In this document: positions 1 through 5,419 of the stretch, one piece after another | Layout: the number at the start of each line of letters is the position of its first letter | How positions within the stretch are numbered: the first letter of the stretch is position 1 | Assembly: GCA_005793295.1 (NCBI GenBank) | Contig: SXSX01000201.1 | Span: 1 to 5,419 of the forward strand | Direction: 5' to 3' | DNA length: 5,419 bases | Source: Burkholderiales bacterium | GTDB taxonomy: Bacteria > Pseudomonadota > Gammaproteobacteria > Burkholderiales > Burkholderiaceae_C | The notes under the pieces: generated by a model | What the model was told of the DNA's origin: nothing | Database searches by the model: none | Seen by the model: the letters and a program-made list of their open reading frames with translations, nothing else | Made by a program: the position numbers and the translations under genes

Positions 1-246
1 GATGCCGCCCGAGCCGACGCGAATGCGCTCGGTGCTACCAGCCAAATAGCCCACCAAGACGGCGGTGGCAGAACTCGCGATGCCTTGCATGTTGTGGTGT
101 TCGGCAACCCAATAGCGCGAAAAACCCAGGCGCTCGGCGTGTTGGGCGGTTTGCAAGGCGGTGGCCAAGGCTTGCGCTACGCTGGCCCCTTCGCGTACCG
201 CGACCAGGTCCAACATCGAAAGCGCAAAGGAGGGTTGAGATGTCAT
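1..246 (-). CDS. LLM-class flavin-dependent oxidoreductase, YhbW-like (N-terminal part only)
   Basis: This is the first 82 codons of a luciferase-like monooxygenase, read from an ATG at 246 and still open at the window edge. Family members are FMN-dependent TIM-barrel enzymes of about 330 residues, so roughly a quarter is present. The translation shows the hallmarks of the YhbW/MsnO8 branch: an early SMLDLVAVREG segment (residues 10-20), an amphipathic helix rich in Ala and Gln, then GFSRYWVAEHHNM (about 43-55), GIASSATAVLVGYLA and a terminal VGSGGI. These match the order seen in E. coli YhbW. The in-family start is close to residue 1, which supports the chosen ATG, but no Shine-Dalgarno sequence precedes it. 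It is divergent from queC with 68 bases between the two starts. Family membership is firm; the substrate is unknown, and YhbW-type proteins are mostly uncharacterised. No signal peptide is visible, so it should be cytoplasmic. Confidence 0.9.
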   Translation of the reverse strand, partial: MTSQPSFALSMLDLVAVREGASVAQALATALQTAQHAERLGFSRYWVAEHHNMQGIASSATAVLVGYLAGSTERIRVGSGGI

Positions 247-252
247 AGCAGC

Positions 253-258
253 ATTATG
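253..258 (-). promoter_or_regulatory. Candidate -10 element for the flavin oxidoreductase gene
   Basis: Reading the minus strand, CATAAT matches the sigma-70 consensus TATAAT at five of six positions. It lies only six bases before the ATG at 246, so transcription would begin at or next to the start codon. No convincing -35 hexamer sits 16-18 bases upstream (the bases there read about ATACGG). The gene also lacks a Shine-Dalgarno sequence, which would fit a leaderless mRNA. This is inference from a single hexamer. Confidence 0.3.
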
Positions 259-300
259 CGCAGTCGCTTGAAGGCCCGTATGCCCGCATGCGCCTTGCTC

Positions 301-306
301 TAAGAT
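301..306 (+). promoter_or_regulatory. Candidate -10 element for queC
   Basis: TAAGAT matches four of six positions of the sigma-70 -10 consensus and ends eight bases before the queC ATG at 315. No good -35 box lies 16-18 bases upstream. A TTGAAG at 268-273 resembles a -35 hexamer, but its 27-base spacing is too long. If the hexamer is used, the transcript would have almost no 5' leader. An alternative reading is that AAGA at 302-305 acts as a weak ribosome-binding site and the promoter lies elsewhere in the 68-base gap. Confidence 0.2.
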
Positions 307-314
307 CCTAGGCT

Positions 315-1034
315 ATGCATACCTCTGCCCTTGTTTTATTTTCTGGCGGTCAAGATTCCACCACTTGTTTGGCCTACGCCTTGTCGAAATACGCGCACGT
401 TGAAACGGTTGCCTTTGATTACCGCCAGCGCCATCTTGTGGAGTTAACCCAACGCCTTCGCGTTATAGAAGCATTGCGAGCCCAATTTCCTGAATGGGGC
501 CAACGCTTAGGGGACGACCATTTGCTTGATGTGGCGGTCTTGGGCGAAGTGAGCGAAACCTCCCTCACGCGCGATACCGCCATGGCGATGCAGGCCAACG
601 GCTTGCCCAATAGTTTTGTGCCCGGGCGCAACTTGTTGTTTTTAACCTTGGCTGCGGCATTGGCCTATCGCCGTGGCATAGACGTACTGGTTACGGGGGT
701 GTGTGAAACCGACTTCTCCGGTTACCCCGACTGCCGAGACGACACCATGAAGGCCATGCAAATCGCTTTGTCATTAGGCATGGACAAACGCTTCTTGATT
801 GAAACCCCGCTGATGTGGATTGACAAAGCTGCAACGTGGCAGCTTGCGCACCACTTGGGCGAACAGTCTGGCGTTACGGATGGCGGCACGGCCTTGGTGG
901 ATTTGATTGTGGAGCACACCCACACCTGTTATTTGGGTGAACGCATACAGCGCCATGCGTGGGGTTACGGCTGTGGCACCTGTCCGGCCTGCGCCTTACG
1001 AGCCAAGGGCTTTGACGCCTATCACGCGTCTTGA
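315..1034 (+). CDS. queC: 7-cyano-7-deazaguanine (preQ0) synthase QueC
   Basis: QueC is the cytoplasmic ATP-dependent enzyme that converts 7-carboxy-7-deazaguanine to preQ0 with ammonia, in queuosine tRNA modification. The 239-residue protein is a normal full length. The PP-loop nucleotide-binding motif FSGGQDSTT is at residues 9-17. The conserved FVPGRNLLFLTLAA block is at about 101-114, followed by the substrate-site segment ETDFSGYPDCRDDTM (131-145). The C-terminal structural zinc site is intact, with Cys205 and the GCGTCPAC cluster supplying Cys220, Cys223 and Cys226. The ATG at 315 puts the P-loop at the usual distance from the N-terminus, although the ribosome-binding site is poor. It is divergent from the flavin oxidoreductase and convergent with the ABC gene, with 18 bases between the two stops. 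No other queuosine gene is in the window, so it appears to be transcribed alone. Confidence 0.97.
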   Translation: MHTSALVLFSGGQDSTTCLAYALSKYAHVETVAFDYRQRHLVELTQRLRVIEALRAQFPEWGQRLGDDHLLDVAVLGEVSETSLTRDTAMAMQANGLPNSFVPGRNLLFLTLAAALAYRRGIDVLVTGVCETDFSGYPDCRDDTMKAMQIALSLGMDKRFLIETPLMWIDKAATWQLAHHLGEQSGVTDGGTALVDLIVEHTHTCYLGERIQRHAWGYGCGTCPACALRAKGFDAYHAS

Positions 1035-1052
1035 TAACTTGCTTTTGAAAAC

Positions 1053-2831
1053 CTACAGTCGTTTTTCTTCTACCGTAAAACGCGCGCCGCCGCCTGCGGC
1101 TTGTTCCGTTAACACCCAAGCTTGGGTGTGAAAGTTGGCAACCCCGGGCCGATGCGCGATGGACACCAATGCGCCACCTCGGGTTGCGACCATCTCAACG
1201 AGGCGCTGGTAGAGCGTGGCTTCGGTTGCGGTGTCTAAGGCGCTGGTTGCTTCGTCGGCAAAAACCCACTGTGGTTGTTTTAAGAAAACCCGCGCCAGAG
1301 CTAAACGCTGCTGCTCCCCACCTGAGAGTTTTTGCCCCCACGCGTCGCTGCGGTCTAAGTCTTTGGCAAGCGCAGGCAACATGGCGTGTTCTAAAGCCTG
1401 CGTGAGTTGCGTATCGGTATAGCGCTCGGGGCGCTCAGGGTAAGCCAGCGCGTCGCGCAGCGCACCGTTAGGAAAGTAAGGCCGCTGTGGAATAAACATC
1501 GCATCTGACGGCAGGTGAACTACGCCGCTGCTAAACGGCCAAATACCAGCCAGTGTGCGAAACAGGGTGGACTTGCCCGCGCCAGATGGCCCTTGCAGCA
1601 AGACCCTATCGCCGGACTGCGCGTGAAGCGCTGCATGGGCCAAAAGCGCAATGCCGTTGGGCAAGGAAACTGAGAGATGGTCCGCATCAAGTGTTGATCC
1701 AAGCGCGGAATCTAAGGGCGCGATCTGAACCTCTGCGCTTTGGGAATTTTTTCCCTCAAGAGCGCTGTCAAAGCTAGTCAAACGGTCGGTGGTCGCCCGC
1801 CAAGAAGCCAAGCTACTGTAGTTATCGACAAACCAACTCAAGGCGCCTTGGACTTGGCCAAAGGCCGAAGAAATTTGCATCAGCTCGCCCAATTGAATCG
1901 CGCCACTAAAAAACCGCGGCGCAGCCACCACAAAAGGAAACACCACCGCCGCTTGGCCAAAAAAACTGGTAAACCACACCAGATTTTTTTGCGCTTTTAT
2001 TAGCTGCAGGTAATTGGCTAAAACGCGTTCAAAACGGTTGCCCAGTTGTTGCTCCTCGACGGTCTCGCCTTTGTCCAGCGCAATCGACTCGCTGTATTCG
2101 CGTACCCGAATCATGTGGTGACGAAAATCGGCTTCGACCCGTTGTTGTACAAAATTAAGCGCAATTTGCGGCCGTCCAATCCAGTGGCTGATCGCGCTAC
2201 CCAAAGCGCAGTACAACAGCGCCATCCACACCATAAAGCCGGGAATATTGAACTCGGAGCCACCAACGCTGAACGCAAAACCGCCCGAGAGGCCCCACAA
2301 AATTCCTACAAAACTCGCCAGCGTAACCACCGAGTTCAGTAAGCCCATGGACAAGCTAATGGACAGCGCAGTGAACTGATTAATATCTTCGGCGATGCGC
2401 TGGTCAGGGTTGTCAGGCAGGAGGGCAGACGCATCGGGCGAAGTAAACCGCGCAAGCTCCATGCGGTAAAACGCGTACCCGGTCAGCCAGCGTTGCAGGT
2501 ACTGGGCGGTCATCCAAGCCCGCCAGCGCATCTCCAATAACTGCGTGAGATAAAAGCGGTAAACCGCGATCACGATAAAAGCAAACGCCAAGTAGCTAAA
2601 GCGTCCCAATTGGGTCCAAAAAACGGCGGCATTTTTTTCTTGCAAGGCGTCGTAAAACAATTTGTTCCAGTCGTTAAACAAAACCGCCATGTACACCAGG
2701 CCCAAGTTCAGGGCGACGATCGCCAATAAAAGGCCGCGGGCTTTCCACTTTTCTTCGGAAGAAAAGTAGGGCTTAGCGAGCGCCCAAACCCGATGAATAA
2801 AAAAGCTGAAGGCGCGAAGTTTTTGAAACAT
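1053..2831 (-). CDS. ABC transporter, fused permease/ATP-binding protein, YddA/SbmA-like (ABC_membrane_2 family)
   Basis: This is a 592-residue inner-membrane half-transporter, expected to work as a homodimer, with the membrane domain followed by the ATPase. After a SSEEKWKARG segment come hydrophobic stretches near residues 33-51, 77-95, 157-180, 197-216 and 287-308. The family-typical DNPDQRIAEDI motif is near 140-150. The ATPase has Walker A GPSGAGKST (414-422), Q-loop FIPQRPYFP (Gln449), signature LSGGEQQR (502-509), Walker B WVFADEA (Glu527) and the switch histidine in SIAHRPG (His560). All catalytic residues are present. I chose the ATG at 2831, one base after the nucleotidase stop (TGA-T-ATG). 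A GTG at 2936 in the same frame would add 35 residues without family character and overlap the nucleotidase by about 100 bases. The family includes transporters of antimicrobial peptides, cobalamin and fatty acids; the substrate here cannot be read from sequence. Confidence 0.93.
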   Translation of the reverse strand: MFQKLRAFSFFIHRVWALAKPYFSSEEKWKARGLLLAIVALNLGLVYMAVLFNDWNKLFYDALQEKNAAVFWTQLGRFSYLAFAFIVIAVYRFYLTQLLEMRWRAWMTAQYLQRWLTGYAFYRMELARFTSPDASALLPDNPDQRIAEDINQFTALSISLSMGLLNSVVTLASFVGILWGLSGGFAFSVGGSEFNIPGFMVWMALLYCALGSAISHWIGRPQIALNFVQQRVEADFRHHMIRVREYSESIALDKGETVEEQQLGNRFERVLANYLQLIKAQKNLVWFTSFFGQAAVVFPFVVAAPRFFSGAIQLGELMQISSAFGQVQGALSWFVDNYSSLASWRATTDRLTSFDSALEGKNSQSAEVQIAPLDSALGSTLDADHLSVSLPNGIALLAHAALHAQSGDRVLLQGPSGAGKSTLFRTLAGIWPFSSGVVHLPSDAMFIPQRPYFPNGALRDALAYPERPERYTDTQLTQALEHAMLPALAKDLDRSDAWGQKLSGGEQQRLALARVFLKQPQWVFADEATSALDTATEATLYQRLVEMVATRGGALVSIAHRPGVANFHTQAWVLTEQAAGGGARFTVEEKRL

Positions 2832-2832
2832 A

Positions 2833-3726
2833 TCAGTTGCGAACGCCGCTGGCCACGTGGCCTGAAGGAACGTGGCGGGCGGCTGATTCGATGTGGCCGG
2901 TTTGGTCGTCAAAGAAAAAGTCAGGCTCAAACTCACGCAAGAACTCGCCCTTGTCTAAGCCGCCTAAGAACATCGCCTCATCCACCTCGATGTTCCAGTC
3001 CATGAGCGTGCGAATCGCGCGTTCATGGGCCGGTGCGCTACGGGCGGTTACCAGCGCGGTGCGAATGCGCATATGCGGTTGGGCGGCCTGTTGCAAGCCG
3101 TGTAATGCGACGAGCAAAGGCTTAAATGGGCCGTCCGGTAAAGGCTGCGCGGCTTTGTCGGACTCGTGTTGCTGAAATGCGTTGAGGCCTTGGGCTTGGA
3201 ATACACGCTCGGCCTCGTCGCTAAATAAAACGGCGTCGCCGTCAAAGGCAATGCGAACTTCAAATGGGTGGGCGCTGCTGGCGTGGGCTGACAGCGGATA
3301 CACCTGCGCGGCCGGAACGCCAGCGTCTAAAGCGCTGCGCACGTCGCTTAGGTGGGTGCTTAAAAATAAGTTCGCCCGCAAGGGTTGTAAATACTTCCAA
3401 GGCGCTTCACCCCTTGTAAAACTACAGCGAATAATCGGCAACGCGTAGTGGGCCGCTGATTTCATTACCCGCAGACCGCTGACCGGATCGTTACGCGAAA
3501 GAATCACCACTTCGACCCGCTGCGAAGGCGTTTCGTTAAAGGCGAGAAGCTTTTTAACCAAAGAAAAGGCCACACCTGGTTTGGCAGGCGTGTCAATGCG
3601 CTCGAGTTGCAAGCGCATATAGGCGCGGTCATCGCCTTGCTCAAAGATTTCGTTTTCTTCTTCAAAATCAAACAGGGCCCGCGAAGAAATCGCCACCACC
3701 AATTTGCCGTCTAAGGTCATACCCAT
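2833..3726 (-). CDS. Cytosolic 5'-nucleotidase, cN-I (NT5C1A-like, PF06189) family
   Basis: This 297-residue soluble protein resembles mammalian cytosolic 5'-nucleotidase IA, a HAD-fold enzyme that hydrolyses nucleoside monophosphates, AMP in particular for the animal members. Distinctive matches are ISSRALFDFEEEN (13-25), VVILSRNDP (73-81), the DxD-type signature FDGDAVLFSDEAE (161-173), LVTARSAPAHER (225-236), DEAMFLGG (249-256) and FFFDDQTGHIESA (270-282). The C-terminus ends VPSGHVASGVRN, as expected for bacterial members, so the stop at 2833 is genuine. The ATG at 3726 has an AAAGAG ribosome-binding site eight bases upstream; a second in-frame ATG two codons later is less well spaced. 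The gene starts 12 bases after the ilvA stop and ends one base before the ABC start, so translation is probably coupled. Family assignment is strong; substrate preference in bacteria is inference. Confidence 0.92.
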   Translation of the reverse strand: MGMTLDGKLVVAISSRALFDFEEENEIFEQGDDRAYMRLQLERIDTPAKPGVAFSLVKKLLAFNETPSQRVEVVILSRNDPVSGLRVMKSAAHYALPIIRCSFTRGEAPWKYLQPLRANLFLSTHLSDVRSALDAGVPAAQVYPLSAHASSAHPFEVRIAFDGDAVLFSDEAERVFQAQGLNAFQQHESDKAAQPLPDGPFKPLLVALHGLQQAAQPHMRIRTALVTARSAPAHERAIRTLMDWNIEVDEAMFLGGLDKGEFLREFEPDFFFDDQTGHIESAARHVPSGHVASGVRN

Positions 3727-3734
3727 AAATATGA

Positions 3735-3740
3735 CTCTTT
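3735..3740 (-). promoter_or_regulatory. Ribosome-binding site of the 5'-nucleotidase gene
   Basis: The minus strand reads AAAGAG here, ending eight bases before the ATG at 3726. It overlaps the ilvA stop codon (TAA at 3741-3739), so ribosomes finishing ilvA would arrive on this site. It supports the first ATG over the one at 3720 and shows that the two genes are read from one message. Confidence 0.6.
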
Positions 3741-5367
3741 ATTGTTGTAAAAACAGGCGGTACACGGGGTTCTGCGTTTCTTCAACGTAGGGGTAGTCCA
3801 GCGCTTCTAAAAACTGGGCGAAGGCTTTGTTGTCTGCTTTGGGTACTTGCAAGCCCACCAAGATACGGCCGTAGTCCGCGCCTTGGTTGCGGTAGTGAAA
3901 CAGGCTGATGTTCCAGCCCGGACGCATCAGGCTTAAAAACTTCATCAAAGCGCCGGGACGCTCAGGAAATACAAACCGCAAAATGCGCTCGTCTTTTGCT
4001 AAAGCGCTGTGGCCGCCCACCATGTGGCGGATATGCTCTTTGGCCAACTCGTCGTGGGTCAGGTCCAGCGCTGGGAAGCGGTGTTTACCGAAGTTTTTGG
4101 CAATTTTTTCAGACTCACCTTTGCCTTGCGTGGTCAGTCCGACAAAGACATGTGCTTGGGCTGAATCGCTCATGCGGTAGTTGAATTCGGTCACATTGCG
4201 CGGCCCCCCAGGCAAGGCGCCAATGAGTTCGCAAAAACGCTTAAAGCTGCCGCGCTCCTCAGGAATCGTGACCGCAAACAAGGCTTCGCGCTCTTCGCCT
4301 ACTTCGGCCCGCTCAGCGACAAAACGTAAGCGGTCAAAGTTCATATTGGCGCCACACAAAATAGCAGCGTACGTCTGCCCTTTGGTTTTATGGGTGGCCA
4401 CATACTGTTTGATCGCAGCAACGGCCAGTGCGCCCGAGGGCTCCACAATCGAGCGGGTATCAACAAAAACATCTTTGATCGCAGCGCACACGGCGTCGGT
4501 GTCGACCGTCATAAATTCATCGACCAAACCGCGGGCAATGCGAAACGTTTCTTCGCCGACCAGTTTGACGGCGGTGCCATCCGAGAACAAGCCCACATCG
4601 GAAAGCATCAACCGCTTGCCGGCGCTCACCGACTGCATCATCGCGTCGGAGTCATTCATCTGTACCCCAATGACCTTCACCTCGGGGCGAACCGCTTTGA
4701 TGTAATTGGCTACACCGCTGACCAAGCCGCCACCGCCGATAGCGACAAAAATCGCATCCAGCGGGCCTTGGTGTTGGCTCAAAATTTCCATCGCAATCGT
4801 GCCTTGACCCGCGATCACATCGGGGTCGTCAAATGGGTGAACAAAGGTCAGTCCTTGTTTTTTTTCTAAAGTCAGCGCGTGGTTGTATGCGTCGGTGTAG
4901 CTGTCACCAAACAAAACCACCTCACCGCCAAACCCGCGCACGGCGTCTACTTTGACCTGCGGCGTGGTCGTTGGCATCACAATCACCGCCCGCGCCCCCA
5001 AGCGGCTCGCGCTCAAGGCCACGCCTTGCGCGTGGTTGCCCGCAGACGCGCAAATCACACCTTGCTTGAGCTGTGCAGGGCTTAAGTGCGCCATCTTGTT
5101 ATAGGCCCCGCGCAGCTTAAAACTGCGAACGGCTTGCTGGTCTTCGCGCTTTAAGAGCACCGTGTTGTGTAGCCGCTTACTTAAAAGTTTGGCGGTCTCT
5201 AAGGCCGACTCCTGCGCCACGTCATACACCCGGGCGTTCAAAATTTTGATCAGATAGTCCGCCGGCTGCAAGGCATTGGCTTTACGGGGGGCTTTCATTG
5301 GGGCTTTTGAGGGGGCCATTAATGGCGTTTTTGTGGGTTTCATTCGAATCAAGTTGGGTTTATTCAT
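3739..5367 (-). CDS. ilvA: Threonine ammonia-lyase (threonine dehydratase), biosynthetic long form
   Basis: This PLP enzyme deaminates L-threonine to 2-oxobutanoate, the first committed step of isoleucine synthesis. The 542 residues contain the full long form. The catalytic domain carries the PLP lysine in RSFKLRGAYNK (Lys84), SAGNHAQG (108-115), the phosphate-binding GGGGL loop (211-215), IVEPSGA (307-313) and LCGAN (337-341). Two ACT-like regulatory regions follow, at about 361-433 and 459-530, starting FAVTIPEERGSFKRF and RFVFPERPGALMKF. In family members these mediate isoleucine inhibition and valine relief. The N-terminus is about 23 residues longer than in E. coli IlvA, where the lysine is at 62, and is a Lys/Pro/Ala-rich tail with SKAP and MKAP units. 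Other in-frame ATGs lie at 5343, 5319 and 5298; none has a clear ribosome-binding site. The ATG at 5367 is kept because it directly follows the stop of a probable upstream gene. It is first in a block with the nucleotidase and ABC genes. The assignment is secure; the start is less so. Confidence 0.96.
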   Translation of the reverse strand: MNKPNLIRMKPTKTPLMAPSKAPMKAPRKANALQPADYLIKILNARVYDVAQESALETAKLLSKRLHNTVLLKREDQQAVRSFKLRGAYNKMAHLSPAQLKQGVICASAGNHAQGVALSASRLGARAVIVMPTTTPQVKVDAVRGFGGEVVLFGDSYTDAYNHALTLEKKQGLTFVHPFDDPDVIAGQGTIAMEILSQHQGPLDAIFVAIGGGGLVSGVANYIKAVRPEVKVIGVQMNDSDAMMQSVSAGKRLMLSDVGLFSDGTAVKLVGEETFRIARGLVDEFMTVDTDAVCAAIKDVFVDTRSIVEPSGALAVAAIKQYVATHKTKGQTYAAILCGANMNFDRLRFVAERAEVGEEREALFAVTIPEERGSFKRFCELIGALPGGPRNVTEFNYRMSDSAQAHVFVGLTTQGKGESEKIAKNFGKHRFPALDLTHDELAKEHIRHMVGGHSALAKDERILRFVFPERPGALMKFLSLMRPGWNISLFHYRNQGADYGRILVGLQVPKADNKAFAQFLEALDYPYVEETQNPVYRLFLQQ

Positions 5368-5418
5368 TTAAAGGCGTTCAAGGGCGGCAGCATAAATACG
5401 GCTTTTGTCGCGTTTGCC
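5368..5418 (-). CDS. Probable C-terminal end of an upstream gene (partial, unidentified)
   Basis: On the minus strand one frame is open from the window edge to a TAA at 5370-5368, giving GKRDKSRIYAAALERL. The TAA is followed at once by the ilvA ATG (TAA-ATG), an arrangement typical of operon neighbours. The tail is charged and helix-like, as many protein C-termini are. Sixteen residues are too few to identify a family or to exclude chance. If real, ilvA is not the first gene of its transcription unit and the promoter lies outside the window. Confidence 0.4.
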   Translation of the reverse strand, partial: GKRDKSRIYAAALERL

Positions 5419-5419
5419 C

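Noticed and set aside
85..303. Plus-strand frame of 72 codons at the left edge
   Set aside because: Most of it is antisense to the recognisable flavin oxidoreductase, and the translation has no family character.
247..314. preQ1/preQ0 riboswitch upstream of queC
   Set aside because: The gap is too short and shows no H-type pseudoknot layout or A-rich tail. Such riboswitches are not expected for this gene in this lineage.
1014..1030. GACGC-loop-GCGTC hairpin as a queC terminator
   Set aside because: The stem is only five base pairs, lies within the last codons and is followed by an interrupted T-poor tract, so it is not convincing as an intrinsic terminator.
1060..1082. CGTTTT/AAAACG inverted repeat near the end of the ABC gene
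   Set aside because: It is AT-rich with an 11-base loop and lies inside the coding sequence (Val-Glu-Glu-Lys-Arg), so it is probably chance.
1053..2831. Assignment of the ABC protein as BacA/SbmA proper
   Set aside because: BacA and SbmA lack an ATPase domain, whereas this protein has a complete one. It fits the fused YddA-like branch instead.
4181..4869. Long plus-strand open frames (174 and 159 codons) antisense to ilvA
   Set aside because: They lie fully inside the well-conserved ilvA gene, have no recognisable domain and overlap each other. They are by-products of codon usage on the opposite strand.
1..5419. Mobile elements, CRISPR arrays, phage genes, toxin-antitoxin pairs or other defence systems
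   Set aside because: No transposase, regular spaced repeats, tRNA, integrase or small paired genes were seen. All sizeable frames are accounted for by housekeeping or transport genes.

Overview
The window is a compact chromosomal stretch of housekeeping and transport genes. It most likely comes from a betaproteobacterium of the Burkholderiales, with a Comamonadaceae-like freshwater lineage as the best guess. That placement is inferred from the wording of the proteins: the QueC C-terminus, the cN-I type nucleotidase ending in a VPSGHVASGVRN tail, the long IlvA, and the YddA/SbmA-like ABC exporter. GC is moderate to fairly high by eye. Coding density is near total, and no gap between genes exceeds about 70 bases.

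Layout from left to right. (1) Bases 1-246, minus strand: the first 82 codons of a luciferase-like flavin monooxygenase of the YhbW type, cut off by the window edge. (2) Bases 247-314: a short divergent intergenic region serving that gene and queC. (3) Bases 315-1034, plus strand: queC, complete, encoding the preQ0 synthase of queuosine biosynthesis. (4) Bases 1035-1052: an 18-base convergent gap. (5) Bases 1053-5367, minus strand: a tight three-gene block transcribed as ilvA (threonine ammonia-lyase), then a cytosolic 5'-nucleotidase of the cN-I family, then a fused permease/ATPase ABC transporter. The gaps within the block are 12 and 1 bases. (6) Bases 5368-5418, minus strand: what looks like the last 16 codons of a further upstream gene, whose stop abuts the ilvA start.

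The minus-strand block is almost certainly one transcription unit. IlvA makes 2-oxobutanoate for isoleucine, the nucleotidase removes phosphate from nucleoside monophosphates, and the ABC protein is a membrane transporter of unknown substrate. Nothing in the sequence joins these three into one pathway, so the linkage may simply be inherited gene order. The ABC gene has a deceptive upstream GTG start that would overlap the nucleotidase by about 100 bases; the ATG one base after the nucleotidase stop is the better start.

I see no mobile element, CRISPR array, RNA gene, phage remnant or recognisable new system. The points most worth a second look are the start-site decisions (ABC gene, and the Lys/Pro/Ala-rich leader of IlvA), the possibly leaderless divergent promoters, and the conserved-looking but functionally unexplained ilvA-nucleotidase-ABC block.
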